A stretch of 64,000 nt of DNA from Falsiroseomonas frigidaquae (GTDB lineage: Bacteria; Pseudomonadota; Alphaproteobacteria; Acetobacterales; Acetobacteraceae): assembly GCF_012163145.1 (NCBI RefSeq), contig NZ_JAAVTX010000002.1, positions 744,001-808,000 of the forward strand, in the 5' to 3' direction. The position numbers and the translations under genes were made by a program. A model generated the notes under the pieces. It saw only the letters and a list, made by a program, of their open reading frames with translations. It searched no databases and had not been told where the DNA came from. Below are positions 1-9,652 of the stretch, one piece after another. The stretch's first letter is position 1. The number at the start of each line of letters is the position of its first letter.

Positions 1-250
1 CATAGCGCGTCGGCTCCGGCCCCTTCGGCCCGCCGATCTCCGGCGGCAGCGCCAGCCGGATCGGCTTCTCCGTCGGCGGGTCGCCGGCCGGCGGGGGCGG
101 CGTCTCGCCCGGGATCGGGATGCCGTCGGGCGGCGGCTCGACCGGCGCCGGCGGCACCTCCGGCACCGGCATCCCGGGCGGCGCGGTCGGCGGCTCCGGC
201 GGCGGCAGGGGTACCTGCTGGGCGGAGAGAGGAAGATTGGCGGGCGGCAT
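1..250 (-). CDS. DUF1674 / SDHAF4-like protein, C-terminus cut by window edge
   Basis: Eighty-three codons are visible from an ATG at 250, with GAGGGA six bases upstream, before the frame leaves the left edge. The first 60 residues are mostly proline, glycine and acidic residues. The last visible residues, EIGGPKGPEPTRY, are the start of the conserved DUF1674 tail, which normally continues as a GDWE...SDF segment. That tail is shared with the mitochondrial succinate dehydrogenase assembly factor SDHAF4, so a role in flavinylated SdhA assembly is plausible but inferred. In-frame ATGs at 280 and 289 are alternative starts. It is divergent from htpX. Confidence 0.7.
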   Translation of the reverse strand, partial: MPPANLPLSAQQVPLPPPEPPTAPPGMPVPEVPPAPVEPPPDGIPIPGETPPPPAGDPPTEKPIRLALPPEIGGPKGPEPTRY

Positions 251-365
251 GGGCCGTCCCTCGTGATTCGCGTTGGTCATATCCCACATGTAGGTCGTCC
301 CCTGCCGGCTGCGGAGTGCCAACGCGCCAGAGCCCCAGGGTTTAGCGCGGAGGAGTGGAGGCGAG

Positions 366-1328
366 ATGAGCGGCTATCTGCGGACGGCGATCCTGCTGGC
401 GGGCCTGACCGCCCTGTTCGTCGGCGTCGGCTTCATGATCGGCGGTCAGCAGGGCATGGTGATCGCCTTCCTGGTCGCCTGCGGCATGAATGTCTTCGCC
501 TGGTGGAACAGCGACCGGATGCTGCTGCGCATGCACAACGCGCAGCCGATCGGCCCGAATGACGCGCCGCGCCTGTACCAGATGACCCAGCGCCTGGCCG
601 CCAATGCCGGCCTGCCCATGCCGGCGCTGTACGTGATCCATGAGGACCAGCCCAACGCCTTCGCCACCGGCCGCAGCCCGGAACGGGCGGCGGTGGCGCT
701 GAACACCGGCCTGCTGGACCTGATGCCGGAGCGTGAGGTGGCAGGCGTGATCGCGCATGAACTCGCCCACATCAAGAACCACGACACGCTGATCATGACC
801 ATGACGGCGACCATCGCAGGTGCCATCGGCATGCTGGCGCAGTTCGGCTTCCTGTTCGGCCGGGGCGACAACCGCCAGAACCCCTTCGGGATGATCGGCA
901 CCATCCTGATGATCGTCCTCGCGCCGCTCGCCGCCATGGTGGTGCAGATGGCGATCAGCCGGTCACGCGAATATGAGGCGGACCGGATCGGCGCTGAAAT
1001 CGCCGGCGACGCGGAAGGCCTGGCCTCCGCCCTGCTGCATCTGGAGGGCTACAAGGCCGGCCGGGTGAACCAGTCGGCGGAGGCCAATCCCGCCACCGCG
1101 CATATGTTCATCATCAACCCGCTATCGGGCCTTCGCATGGACGGGCTGTTCTCCACCCATCCGAAGACGGAAAACCGCGTCGCCGCGCTGCGGGCGCTGG
1201 CCGGCCGGATGGGTCCGCCCGCGGCCCCCGCGCGACCCGTGGTTGCCACGAAAGCCACATCGGGCCGCCCCGGCCCCTGGTCCAGCGCGCCCCGTGGCAC
1301 CCCACCGCGCCGCAATCCCTGGGGCTGA
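366..1328 (+). CDS. htpX: Zinc metalloprotease HtpX (M48B)
   Basis: Membrane-bound heat-shock protease that degrades misfolded inner-membrane proteins. The 320-residue protein starts with two hydrophobic segments (about residues 5-25 and 30-47). It carries the zinc motif HELAH at 131-135 (E132 catalytic), a further hydrophobic stretch around 177-195, and the EYEAD element at 202-206 that supplies the third zinc ligand in this family. The C-terminal 50 residues are a proline/arginine-rich tail beyond the catalytic domain. The ATG follows a GGAGG site. It is divergent from the DUF1674 gene. FtsH and other quality-control partners are not in the window, but DnaK, DnaJ and GrpE are. Confidence 0.93.
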   Translation: MSGYLRTAILLAGLTALFVGVGFMIGGQQGMVIAFLVACGMNVFAWWNSDRMLLRMHNAQPIGPNDAPRLYQMTQRLAANAGLPMPALYVIHEDQPNAFATGRSPERAAVALNTGLLDLMPEREVAGVIAHELAHIKNHDTLIMTMTATIAGAIGMLAQFGFLFGRGDNRQNPFGMIGTILMIVLAPLAAMVVQMAISRSREYEADRIGAEIAGDAEGLASALLHLEGYKAGRVNQSAEANPATAHMFIINPLSGLRMDGLFSTHPKTENRVAALRALAGRMGPPAAPARPVVATKATSGRPGPWSSAPRGTPPRRNPWG

Positions 1329-1409
1329 ACCGGAGGCTGGCATGACCGCCGCAACCCTCGGCCGCCGCCTTGCGTTGGTTGGAACCTCTCCCTGGCTGGA
1401 GGTTCCGCC

Positions 1410-1748
1410 ATGTCGCCGCCCGTCTTCTGGCGAAGGATGCCCCGGTTGATCCGCTTCGTGCTGATCCATGGCGCCACCGGCTTCGGCATCGCCGCGCTGG
1501 CCCTGGCGGGGCTGCTGCTGGCCGATCCGGGCGATGCGCGCTTCCTGCTGCTGCGATCCGCCGGGCATTGGTGGCCGGCGGCGCTGCTCTGGGTGTTCCT
1601 GGGCCTGACCTTCGGCGCGGTGCAGATCGGCATCGGCACCGCCCTGCTGGCCTCGCCGGACCCGCCGCCGCCGCGCGGCCGCCCGCGGCCGGTGCTGCAA
1701 CCCTTGCTGGCGCCGATCCCGGTCCCGGTGCGGGAGCGCCGCCGCTGA
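1410..1748 (+). CDS. Small membrane protein of unknown function
   Basis: A 112-residue protein with two clear hydrophobic segments (about residues 15-37 and 50-75) and a short proline/arginine-rich C-terminal tail. I recognise no family. The ATG at 1410 is preceded by GGAGG at a good distance, and the reading frame has the strong third-position GC typical of its neighbours. It ends one base before the stop codon of dedA on the other strand, so the two genes converge without a spacer. It lies about 80 bases after htpX on the same strand and may be co-transcribed with it. Confidence 0.55.
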   Translation: MSPPVFWRRMPRLIRFVLIHGATGFGIAALALAGLLLADPGDARFLLLRSAGHWWPAALLWVFLGLTFGAVQIGIGTALLASPDPPPPRGRPRPVLQPLLAPIPVPVRERRR

Positions 1749-2354
1749 TCAGGAGCGGCGGCGGACCCGGGTTGTCCAGATGTGCCAGACATAGGTGGCG
1801 ATGAAGCCGCCGATGACGACATAGGCCAGCGGCTCCAGCCAGCCCTCGATCCGGTCGTACTGGTCTTCCATCAGGTAGCCGGCGAAGGTCAGGAAGGTGA
1901 TCCAGACGGCGCTGCCGAGCAGGGTCCACAGATAGAAAACCGCGCGCGGAATGCGGATCAGCCCGGCGGGAATGGAGATGACGGTGCGGATGCCCGGCAG
2001 CAGCCGGCCGAAGGACAGGGCGAAGGGGCCGTATTTCCGCAGCGTCGCCTCCGCCTTCAGCAGATCCTCCTCCCCCACCGCGAACCAGCGGCCATAGCGA
2101 CCGACCAGCGGCCGGATGCGGTCGGCGCCGATGGCCCGTGACAGCTCGTACCAGAAGACATTGCCCAGCAGCGTGCCGACCACGCCGGCGATCAGCGCCA
2201 GCACCAGCGACATCTGCCCGCGCGCGGCGGCGAAGCCGGCCAGCGGCATGATCACCTCCGAGGGGATCGGCGGGAACAGATTCTCCAGGAACATCAGCGC
2301 CAGCACGCCCGGCCAGCCGCCGGCAGCCACGATGCCCGTCACCCATTCGATCAT
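1749..2354 (-). CDS. DedA family membrane protein
   Basis: DedA/SNARE-associated family integral membrane protein of 201 residues. Members act in polyprenyl-phosphate or phospholipid recycling and in membrane homeostasis. The family signatures are present: FLENLFPPIPSE at 22-33 with the membrane-embedded acidic residue, and GRLLPGIRTVISIPAG at 116-131 with the conserved arginines. A C-terminal membrane helix precedes the basic end RVRRRS. The start codon overlaps the stop of the upstream ArnT-like gene in an ATGA, so the two are translationally coupled. The pairing of a lipid-linked sugar transferase with a carrier-recycling protein makes functional sense, though that is inference. Confidence 0.9.
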   Translation of the reverse strand: MIEWVTGIVAAGGWPGVLALMFLENLFPPIPSEVIMPLAGFAAARGQMSLVLALIAGVVGTLLGNVFWYELSRAIGADRIRPLVGRYGRWFAVGEEDLLKAEATLRKYGPFALSFGRLLPGIRTVISIPAGLIRIPRAVFYLWTLLGSAVWITFLTFAGYLMEDQYDRIEGWLEPLAYVVIGGFIATYVWHIWTTRVRRRS

Positions 2355-4045
2355 CGGTCGGTCCCATACAGCGTGATGGCGACCCGGCGGCCGCGGGAAT
2401 AGTTGAAGCCGGAAACGGTGCCGCGCTCGGTGACGGCCAGGGCGCGGGCGGCGGCCTCGGCCCGGAACGGCGCCTGCTGCCGATCCGCCACGGCCACCAG
2501 CCGCCCCGGCTCACCGGCCAGGAACTCCGCCGCCGCGGCACCGTCCCGCAGCAGCCGGATCTCGCCGCCAAGCGCGAACAGCAGCGACGGCTCATGGTAG
2601 CCGACCACGCCGAAGCGTTCATCCGGCAGGCCGGGTGCGGCCTGCCGCACCGCCTCGGCGAGGCGCGGCGAGATCCACGGCGCCTCCAGCCGCGGCAGCA
2701 CGAGCCCCAGCGCCACCGCCTGCAGCGGCACCGCCAGCAGCACGGCGAGCAGCGCGGCGCGGGCCGGCGCACCCTCCCGCAGCATCCGCAGCAAGCCCCA
2801 GGCGAAGATCGCGGCGGCCGGCAGGCCGAGCAGCGAAAGCGGGTCCACCGCGCCATCCGCCAGCACCGGCAGCACCGCGGCGGCAAGGCCGAGCCCGGTG
2901 GCGGTGGCGATGGCGCCAACCGTGGCCAGAAGCGCCAGCCAGCGCGGCGGCGCCTGGCGCAGCGGGTCCAGCGCCCAGGCGGCGGCCAGCAGCATCAGGG
3001 CGGGATAGGTGGGCAGGACGTAGTGCGGCAGCTTGGTGGTCACCGCCTCGAACATCAGCCAGGCGGGCACCGCCCAGGCCAGCAGGAAGCGCGTGCCCGG
3101 CTGCAGCCGATCGGCCCAGACGCCCGGCGCCGCGCGCAGCACCAGGAAGGCGGCGGGGAAGGCGGCGATGCCGAAGCTCAGCAGGTAGTAGCCGGGCGGG
3201 CCCCAATGGTTCTCGTCGGCGCCACCGACCTTGCCCAGCATGTCGCCGCCCAGCGCCTCGGTCAGGAAGCGGCCCTCCGTGGCGATGGTGACGGCGATGA
3301 ACCAGGGCGCGGCGGCCAGCACCATCAGCGGCACGCCCCAGCCCGGCCGCAGCACGCGCAGCCAGGGGGCCCCGGCCGTCCAGGCGCGATCGGCCATGGC
3401 GAGCGTCAGCGCGGCGAGGCCGGCCACCAGCGGCCCGATCGGCCCCTTCAGCAGGATCGACACGCCAAGCACCAGCCAGAAGCTGGCCGCCGCCCCGGCG
3501 CCGAAACCGTTCGGATGCACATAGGCACGCCCCATCAGCCCCATCGCCACCACGATGGTGCCGAGCAGCGCCGCATCCGTCTTGGCGATGTGGGTTTCCA
3601 CCCCGAGCACGAAGCAGCCCGCCAGCATCGCCGCGCCAAGGAAGGCGGCCCGCCGCCCGACCAGCGCCCGGCCAAGCTGCGCCGTGGCCAGCACCGCCAG
3701 CAGCGCACCGGCGAGCGACGGGATGCGATAGGCCCAGATGTCGTTGCGATCGCCGAGGCGCAGCGCCTCCACCACCCGCACCGAACCGGCCTGCAGCCAG
3801 TGGATGCCGGCGGGCTTCTTGTTGCGCTCGACCTCGCCGAAGCGGATGCGGACCAGGTCGCCGGTCTCCACCATCTGGCGGCTGGCCTGGGCGAAGCGGC
3901 TTTCGTCGCGGTCGCCGGCCGGAATGCTGAAGAAGCCGGGCAGCCACAGCAGCAGGCACAGCAAGGCGAGCCAGGGAAGCGGGCGCCGCGTCTCCGGCAG
4001 CCGGTCGAGGAAATCCCGGCTGAGAAAGTTGCGGAGCGCCTGCAT
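2351..4045 (-). CDS. ArnT-like lipid-linked sugar transferase (GT-C fold)
   Basis: A 564-residue multi-span glycosyltransferase of the ArnT/PMT (GT83/GT39) superfamily. These enzymes move a sugar from a polyprenyl-phosphate donor to lipid A or another envelope acceptor at the periplasmic face. After the first membrane segment comes the acidic loop DRDESRFAQASRQM at 45-58, which corresponds to the catalytic Asp/Glu loop of ArnT. About a dozen hydrophobic segments follow, then a soluble C-terminal domain from about residue 480. The ATG at 4045 is the last one upstream of the first membrane segment. The frame stays open further upstream, but that part reads as non-coding. Substrate is not predictable. 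It is coupled to dedA by a 4-base overlap. Confidence 0.85.
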   Translation of the reverse strand: MQALRNFLSRDFLDRLPETRRPLPWLALLCLLLWLPGFFSIPAGDRDESRFAQASRQMVETGDLVRIRFGEVERNKKPAGIHWLQAGSVRVVEALRLGDRNDIWAYRIPSLAGALLAVLATAQLGRALVGRRAAFLGAAMLAGCFVLGVETHIAKTDAALLGTIVVAMGLMGRAYVHPNGFGAGAAASFWLVLGVSILLKGPIGPLVAGLAALTLAMADRAWTAGAPWLRVLRPGWGVPLMVLAAAPWFIAVTIATEGRFLTEALGGDMLGKVGGADENHWGPPGYYLLSFGIAAFPAAFLVLRAAPGVWADRLQPGTRFLLAWAVPAWLMFEAVTTKLPHYVLPTYPALMLLAAAWALDPLRQAPPRWLALLATVGAIATATGLGLAAAVLPVLADGAVDPLSLLGLPAAAIFAWGLLRMLREGAPARAALLAVLLAVPLQAVALGLVLPRLEAPWISPRLAEAVRQAAPGLPDERFGVVGYHEPSLLFALGGEIRLLRDGAAAAEFLAGEPGRLVAVADRQQAPFRAEAAARALAVTERGTVSGFNYSRGRRVAITLYGTDR

Positions 4046-4093
4046 GCCCTGCGCCCTAGCATGGCGCGCTTCGGGCGGCCATAAACCCCCCTC

Positions 4094-5431
4094 ATGCCCC
4101 CCACAAATCCCCCATCGGTCCCCCCATCCGGCCCTACCAGGCGGGTCACCGCCAAGCCCCCGAACGCCCGCGCCAGCCGTGGCGCGCCGCCGCCCGGCAC
4201 GCGCTCCGCCGCGCTGCTGCTGCTGGCCGCCGTCTTCGACCGCCGCCGGCCGCTGGAGGAGGCGCTGGACCAGCTTCCGGCCGCGATCGAGCCACGCGAC
4301 CGCGCCGCCGCGCATCGCCTGGCGGCCGCCGTGCTGCGCCATGCCGGCAGCCTGGATGCGGTGCTCGAACCCCATCTGCGCCGCGAACCGCCGCCGGTGG
4401 TGCGCGCCGCGCTGCGGATGGGGGCGGCGGAGTTGCTGCTGCTCGGCACCCCCGCCCATGCCGCTGTCGCCGCCACCGTCGCCGTGGTGCCGCGCCCCTT
4501 CGCCGGGCTGGTCAATGCGGTGCTGCGGAAGGTCGCGACCGAGGGCGCCGAGATCTACGAATCCCTTGACCGGGAAAGGCTGGATACGCCGCCCTGGCTC
4601 TGGTCCGCCTGGCATGCCGCCTATGGCGCGGGGGGCGTGCGCTCCATCGCCCGGGCACACCAGCAGGCCGCGCCGCTGGACCTGACGCTGGCCCCCGGCG
4701 CCACCCCGCCGGAAGGCGCGACCCTGCTGCCCACCGGGTCCTGGCGCCTGCCCGAGGGCACCCGCGTGACCGACCTGCCCGGCCTGGCGGAAGGCCAGTT
4801 CTGGGTGCAGGACGCCGCCGCCGCCCTGCCGGCGCGGCTGCTGGCGGTGCGGCCGGGTGAGCGTGTGGCGGATCTATGTGCTGCCCCCGGCGGCAAGACC
4901 GCGCAGCTCGCCACCGCCGGGGGCATCGTCACAGCCGTGGAGCGCGACCCCAAGCGGGCGGCGCGGCTACGCGAGAACCTGGCCCGCCTGAAGCTGGACG
5001 TGACGGTGGTGGAAGCCGATGCGGCGCATTGGATGCCGGACGAGGCGAATTTCGACGCCGTGCTGCTGGATGCCCCCTGCTCCGCCACCGGCATCATCCG
5101 CCGCCACCCCGACATCCCCCACCTGAAGCGCCCGAAGGACGTGGTGGCGCTGGTCGAGGCGCAGGCAAGGCTGCTGGCCCAGGCGGCGAAGCTGCTGCGC
5201 CCCGGTGGCAGGCTGGTGCTCGCCACCTGTTCGCTGCAACCGGAGGAGGGGGAGGCGCATCTGGCCCGCGCCGCAGCCCTCGGCCTGGTGCCGGACCCGA
5301 TCGCCCCGATCGAGCTGCCGGGGCTGCGCACCGCGCTGGTGCGCGGGGGCACGCTGCGGACCCGGCCCGACATGTGGGCCGAACAGGGCGGCCTGGATGG
5401 CTTCTTCGCCGCCCGCTTCCGGCGCGCCTGA
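4094..5431 (+). CDS. rsmB: 16S rRNA (cytosine(967)-C5)-methyltransferase RsmB
   Basis: SAM-dependent rRNA methyltransferase of 445 residues. An N-terminal NusB-like RNA-binding domain (about 35-155) is followed by the Rossmann methyltransferase domain. The SAM-binding motif DLCAAPGGKT lies at 260-269. The two cysteines of the m5C mechanism are C329 in LLDAPCSATG and C379 in LATCSLQPEE. The C-terminal GGLDGFFAARFRR is typical of the family. The first 30 residues are proline-rich and have no strong ribosome site, so the true start may be a little downstream of 4094. It is divergent from the ArnT-like gene with only 48 bases between the start codons. Confidence 0.92.
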   Translation: MPPTNPPSVPPSGPTRRVTAKPPNARASRGAPPPGTRSAALLLLAAVFDRRRPLEEALDQLPAAIEPRDRAAAHRLAAAVLRHAGSLDAVLEPHLRREPPPVVRAALRMGAAELLLLGTPAHAAVAATVAVVPRPFAGLVNAVLRKVATEGAEIYESLDRERLDTPPWLWSAWHAAYGAGGVRSIARAHQQAAPLDLTLAPGATPPEGATLLPTGSWRLPEGTRVTDLPGLAEGQFWVQDAAAALPARLLAVRPGERVADLCAAPGGKTAQLATAGGIVTAVERDPKRAARLRENLARLKLDVTVVEADAAHWMPDEANFDAVLLDAPCSATGIIRRHPDIPHLKRPKDVVALVEAQARLLAQAAKLLRPGGRLVLATCSLQPEEGEAHLARAAALGLVPDPIAPIELPGLRTALVRGGTLRTRPDMWAEQGGLDGFFAARFRRA

Positions 5432-5499
5432 ACCAATCCTGTAGCAGGACCTTCCCCGGCTCCTCGCCTCGGCTTGGCTGCGGAGAGGATCATGCTACA

Positions 5500-5519
5500 C
5501 ATCCCGCATATTCGGGATG
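5500..5519. promoter_or_regulatory. Perfect palindrome upstream of the Lrp/AsnC gene (candidate autoregulatory operator)
   Basis: CATCCCG (5500-5506), six bases CATATT, then CGGGATG (5513-5519): a perfect 7-bp inverted repeat. It sits 12 bases before the ATG at 5531 of an Lrp/AsnC-type regulator. Members of that family commonly bind their own promoter at dyad sites, so autoregulation is likely but inferred. If translation began at the ATG at 5492, the site would lie inside the coding region. Confidence 0.45.
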
Positions 5520-5530
5520 AACGACGCATC

Positions 5531-5998
5531 ATGGCTGCCGCTGAGCTGGACCGTATCGACCGCGAGATCCTGCGCCTCATCATGCAGGATTCCGCGCGTT
5601 CCCTGGCCGAGATCGCGCAGGAGGTGGGGCTGACGCCGACCCCCTGCTGGAAGCGCATCCGCCGGATGGAGGAGGCCGGCGTCATCACCGGCCGCGTCGC
5701 CATCGTCGACCCCGCCCGCGTCGGCCTGCCGATCTCCGTCTTCGTGGCGGTGGAGACCGGCGACCATTCCGGCGAATGGATCGCCCGCTTCGCGGAGGCG
5801 GTGTCCAGCCTGCCGGAGATCGTGGAATGCTGGCGGCTCGGCGGCGATGTGGACTACCTGCTGCGGGTCGTGGTGCCGGACATGGCGGGCTACGACGCCT
5901 TCTACCGCCGCTTCGTCGCGGCGGTGCCGTCGCTGCGCAAGGTGACTGGGCGCTTCGCCATGGAACGGGTGAAAAGCACCACCGCGCTGCCGATCTGA
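5531..5998 (+). CDS. Lrp/AsnC family transcriptional regulator
   Basis: A 155-residue feast/famine regulator. An N-terminal winged helix-turn-helix (about residues 5-60) has the family pattern LDRIDREILRLI and LAEIAQEVGLTPTPCWKRI. It is followed by the RAM ligand-binding domain (about 65-150), with GGDVDYLLRVVVPD as the usual amino-acid-sensing core. Such proteins sense an amino acid and control its metabolism or export. The regulated target cannot be read from the neighbours. The start at 5531 matches the usual length. An ATG at 5492 has a better ribosome site (GGAGAGG) and would add 13 residues; a palindrome lies between the two candidate starts. Confidence 0.9.
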   Translation: MAAAELDRIDREILRLIMQDSARSLAEIAQEVGLTPTPCWKRIRRMEEAGVITGRVAIVDPARVGLPISVFVAVETGDHSGEWIARFAEAVSSLPEIVECWRLGGDVDYLLRVVVPDMAGYDAFYRRFVAAVPSLRKVTGRFAMERVKSTTALPI

Positions 5999-6106
5999 GG
6001 CCACTCGCGCGACGGCGCCTGGCGGCGCCGCGCCGGTTGATTACGACAGCGAAATCGCGTGAATGTTTGGTTGCCTCATCCGGAGGCTGCGACCAAAGCG
6101 CGAGGG

Positions 6107-7201
6107 ATGTCGTATCCACATCCCAACAATAAGCGCCCTGCGGAACCGCTTCCTGCACTGACCTCCCTGCGCTTTCTCGCCGCGCTCGCAGTGGTGTTGT
6201 TTCACGTTCCTTATGTTCTGCCGGCCTCCGTGGGGCTGGTGCCGCTTGGCCAGGGCGCGCTGGGCGTCAGCTTCTTCTTCGTGCTGTCGGGCTTCATCCT
6301 GCGCCACGCCCATGCGCCGGAGGATTTCCGCCCGCTGCCCTTCTATCGCCGGCGGGCGGCGCGGGTGCTGCCGCTGCACTACGCCACGCTGCTGGTGTGG
6401 ATCTGGCTGTTCTTCGCGAGCTGGGGCAACAGCCTGGTCGAGAAGATCAACAGCGGCGTCGCCAATTTCCTGGCGATCCACGCGCTGTTCAGCGGGCATC
6501 TCTTCACGCTGGGCTACAACGCGGTGTCCTGGAGCATCTCGGTCGAGATCATCTTCTACGCGCTGTTTCCGCTGCTGCTGGCTGGCCGCCGCGCCCTGCA
6601 TCTGTTCATCGCCTGTGCCCTGGTGGTGGTGCTGATGCCGCCAGGGGTGGCGGTGGCGCTGGACCAGGCCTTCACGAGCTTCTTCCACTTCCACCCGGCG
6701 GCGCGGCTGCTGGAATTCTCCGCCGGCATGGCGCTGCATGCGCTGTGGCGGCACCTGCGGCCGACAGAGGGCGTGGCGACCGTCGTTCAACTCGGCGCCA
6801 TCCTGCTACTGCTGGTGCTGGTCCCGGCCAGCGCCGGGCTGCCGGCGCATCTGCGCAACCTGGTGCTGCTGGCGCCCTTCGGCCTGCTGATCCTGGGCTT
6901 CGCCTGGCACGGCCCGCTGACCCGGCTGCTGTCCCGGCCGCTGTCGGTGCTGCTGGGGGAGGCGTCCTTCGCGCTGTACATGACGCATCACATGCTGTTC
7001 CGGCTGCTGGACCCCTGGCTGGCCGGGCTGGGGGCGGCCGTCGCGCTGCCGGTGGCGGTGGCGGCCGCGGTGCTGCTGTCCATCGCGGTCTTCCTGCTGT
7101 TCGAACGGCCGGTCCGCAACCTGCTCAACCGGCCCGCCTCTCCCGGTCATTCGCGCGTCCTGGCCGCAACCCCTGTTCCCCAGGGGGGCGGGCGCGGCTA
7201 G
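6107..7201 (+). CDS. Acyltransferase 3 family membrane protein
   Basis: A 364-residue integral membrane acyltransferase (acyltransferase 3/OafA type) that O-acylates an extracellular or lipid-linked saccharide. The family pattern is clear: LTSLRFLAALAVVLFHV near the N-terminus with the conserved Arg and His, GVSFFFVLSGFIL, FYRRRAARVLPLHY, and WSISVEIIFYALFPLLL, followed by several more membrane segments and a basic cytoplasmic tail. The ATG at 6107 is chosen. A GTG at 6059 would add 16 residues, and neither start has a textbook ribosome site. It stands next to rpe, a heparinase-like gene and a glycosyltransferase, which suggests a surface polysaccharide role. Confidence 0.87.
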   Translation: MSYPHPNNKRPAEPLPALTSLRFLAALAVVLFHVPYVLPASVGLVPLGQGALGVSFFFVLSGFILRHAHAPEDFRPLPFYRRRAARVLPLHYATLLVWIWLFFASWGNSLVEKINSGVANFLAIHALFSGHLFTLGYNAVSWSISVEIIFYALFPLLLAGRRALHLFIACALVVVLMPPGVAVALDQAFTSFFHFHPAARLLEFSAGMALHALWRHLRPTEGVATVVQLGAILLLLVLVPASAGLPAHLRNLVLLAPFGLLILGFAWHGPLTRLLSRPLSVLLGEASFALYMTHHMLFRLLDPWLAGLGAAVALPVAVAAAVLLSIAVFLLFERPVRNLLNRPASPGHSRVLAATPVPQGGGRG

Positions 7202-7213
7202 AACCGGGGGGAC

Positions 7214-7894
7214 ATGTCAGCTCCCATCCGCATTGCCCCATCCCTGCTCGCCGCCGACTTCACCCGGCTCGGCCAGGAAGTCGCCGCCATCGAGGCCGCC
7301 GGCGCCGACTGGCTGCATCTCGACATCATGGATGGGCATTTCGTGCCCAACATCTCCTTCGGCCCCGGGCTGGTGAAGGCGCTGCGGAAATCCTCCGCCA
7401 TGTTCTTCGATGTCCACCTGATGATCGCCCCCGCGGACCCCTTCCTGGCCGCCTTCGCGGAAGCCGGGGCGGATCTGATCAGCCTGCACCCGGAGGCCGG
7501 GCCGCATCTGCACCGTTCGCTGCAGACCATCCGCGGGCTGGGCAAGCAGGCCGGGGTGGTGCTGAACCCCGGCACGCCGGTGGAGGCCGTGGCCCCGGTG
7601 CTGGATCTTTGCGACCTGGTGCTGGTGATGTCGGTGAACCCCGGCTTCGGTGGCCAGTCCTTCATCCGCAGCCAGCTCGCCAAGATCGCCACGCTGCGGG
7701 CGATGATCGATGCCAGCCAGCGGGCAACCGGCCGGCCGATCGCGCTGCAGGTGGATGGCGGCGTCACCGCCGCCACGGCACCGGATTGCCTGGCCGCCGG
7801 GGCGGATGTTCTGGTTGCCGGCACAGCCGTCTTCGGCACGTCGGATTACGCGGCCGCGATCGCCGGATTGCGTGGAGGAGGGAAGGCCGCATGA
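7214..7894 (+). CDS. rpe: Ribulose-phosphate 3-epimerase
   Basis: TIM-barrel enzyme of the pentose phosphate and Calvin pathways that interconverts ribulose 5-phosphate and xylulose 5-phosphate. The 226-residue protein shows the full family pattern: [36 protein letters not shown] with metal-binding His and Asp, [27 protein letters not shown], and LQVDGGVT with the second catalytic Asp. Its stop overlaps the start of the heparinase-like gene (ATGA), so the two are translationally coupled. It starts 12 bases after the acyltransferase with a GGGGGA ribosome site. Confidence 0.95.
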   Translation: MSAPIRIAPSLLAADFTRLGQEVAAIEAAGADWLHLDIMDGHFVPNISFGPGLVKALRKSSAMFFDVHLMIAPADPFLAAFAEAGADLISLHPEAGPHLHRSLQTIRGLGKQAGVVLNPGTPVEAVAPVLDLCDLVLVMSVNPGFGGQSFIRSQLAKIATLRAMIDASQRATGRPIALQVDGGVTAATAPDCLAAGADVLVAGTAVFGTSDYAAAIAGLRGGGKAA

Positions 7895-9576
7895 TCGGGG
7901 GGGTCCTGCGCGGCGCACGCCGCATCATCGCCAACCTCAAGCCGATCAAGGTGCCGGACGGCCCGGCGCGGTCCTTCCGCGACCTCTGGCCCGGCGATGC
8001 CGCGCGCGGCGCAAGGCTGCTGCGCGGCGAGTTCGAAGCCTACGGCACCACCCGCCCGCTGCGCCCGCAGGATGGCGAGGACGCCCCGGCCCGGCCGGAC
8101 TGGACCCCCGCCCAGCCAGGCGGCAACAACAGCTGGTACGCCGCCGCCCATGCCTTCGCCTGGCTGCGCGACCTGCGCGCGCTGGGCACCGATGCGGCGC
8201 GGTTGCGCGGCCGGGCGCTGGCGGCGGATTGGCTGGCGCATGGCGCGCATGACCCGCTGGCGGATGCCCCGGAAGTGGCCGGCGCGCGCATCTCCGCCTG
8301 GCTCGGCCACTGGGATTTCCTCGCCGCGACGGCGGAGGACGGGCTGCGCCAGCAGCTGATGCAGCGGCTGGCGCAGGATGCCCGCGGCGTGGTCGCCGGG
8401 CTGCCGGCGGAAGCCGCGCATCGCGGCGCGCTGGTCGCGCTGAAGGGCGGCATGGCCGGCGCCGTGGCGCTGGAGGAGGAAACCTGGCTCGCCCGCTGCG
8501 TCCGCTTCCTGCCGCAGGAGCTGGAGCGCCAGTTCCGCCCGGATGGCGGCCATGTGGAGCGCAGCCCGGGCGTGCAGCTCGCGGCGCTGCAGGACCTGAT
8601 CGAGATCCGCAACCTGCTGCATGGCGCGGGGGTGGAGGCGCCGCCGCAACTCGCCGCCACGCTGGACCGCGCCGCGCCGGCGCTGCGCATGCTGCGCCAT
8701 GCCGATGGCGGGCTGGCGCTGTTCAACGGCACGCGGGACGAACAGGCCTCCTTCATCGACCTGGTGCTGACCCAGGGCCAGTCACGCGGTCGCGCGCCGG
8801 CGCAGCTGCAGGACACCGGCTTCCACCGCCTGGCGGCCAGCCGCACCCTGGTGCTGATGGATTGCGGCGCCCCCGCCGCCGCCCGCAAGGACGCCGCGCC
8901 GGGCGGCCTGCCGCGCGGCGCCGACCGCAACGCCCATGCCGGCACGCTGGCCTTCGAGATGTCGGCCGGGCGGGAGAGGTTGATCGTCAATTGCGGCGCC
9001 GCACCGGCCGCCGAGGGCGAATGGCGCGACGCGCTGCGCGCCACCGCGGCGCATTCCACCCTGGTGCTGGCAGATACCAATTCCTCCGAACTGCGGCCCG
9101 AGGGCCTCGGCCGGCGGGTCGAGACGGTCACCACCGACCGCTTCGAGGAAGACGGCAAGCTGTGGCTGGACGCGACGCATGATGGCTGGCTGCGGCAATT
9201 CGGCCTGCGCCACCGCCGCCGCCTGTTCCTGTCCGATTCCGGCGACAGCCTGATCGGGGAGGATCTGCTGGAGGGCACCAAGGATGTGGCGGTGCCCGGC
9301 TTCACCGTGCGCTTCCATCTGCACCCCGCCGTCTCCGCCAGCCTGCAGCAGGATGAACAGGGCGCGCTGCTGCGCCTGCCCTCCGGCGCCGGCTGGCGGC
9401 TGAGGGCCGGCAAGGACATCCGCGTGGCGATCGAGGAAAGCATCTATCTCGGCGGCGAGCCGCGCCGCAGCCAACAGGTGGCGCTGCACAGCGAGGCCGG
9501 CGCCACGGCCCTGCAATGGGCGCTGTCCCGCATCAGCGCGACCGCCCCGGCAGCGCCCGAGCCGCAGCCGGAGTAA
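7891..9576 (+). CDS. Heparinase II/III family protein
   Basis: A 561-residue protein with the alphaproteobacterial heparinase II/III-like architecture. An N-terminal alpha-helical region (about 1-330) includes [19 protein letters not shown]. It is followed by a beta-sandwich lyase domain with [19 protein letters not shown] and further strands to about 545. Members cleave uronic-acid-containing polysaccharides, but the substrate of this branch is not established. No signal peptide is visible, so it may act in the cytoplasm. The ATG overlaps the rpe stop by four bases. In related genomes this gene often lies between rpe or rsmB and purH; that statement comes from family knowledge rather than from this window. 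Confidence 0.85.
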   Translation: MIGGVLRGARRIIANLKPIKVPDGPARSFRDLWPGDAARGARLLRGEFEAYGTTRPLRPQDGEDAPARPDWTPAQPGGNNSWYAAAHAFAWLRDLRALGTDAARLRGRALAADWLAHGAHDPLADAPEVAGARISAWLGHWDFLAATAEDGLRQQLMQRLAQDARGVVAGLPAEAAHRGALVALKGGMAGAVALEEETWLARCVRFLPQELERQFRPDGGHVERSPGVQLAALQDLIEIRNLLHGAGVEAPPQLAATLDRAAPALRMLRHADGGLALFNGTRDEQASFIDLVLTQGQSRGRAPAQLQDTGFHRLAASRTLVLMDCGAPAAARKDAAPGGLPRGADRNAHAGTLAFEMSAGRERLIVNCGAAPAAEGEWRDALRATAAHSTLVLADTNSSELRPEGLGRRVETVTTDRFEEDGKLWLDATHDGWLRQFGLRHRRRLFLSDSGDSLIGEDLLEGTKDVAVPGFTVRFHLHPAVSASLQQDEQGALLRLPSGAGWRLRAGKDIRVAIEESIYLGGEPRRSQQVALHSEAGATALQWALSRISATAPAAPEPQPE

Positions 9577-9652
9577 TGCCTGGCGCGGCATGTGGCGGCC
9601 GGCTTCCTCGCCGGCCGAGCGGCAGCATGGCCGCCGCGGCAAGTGCCGCGCG

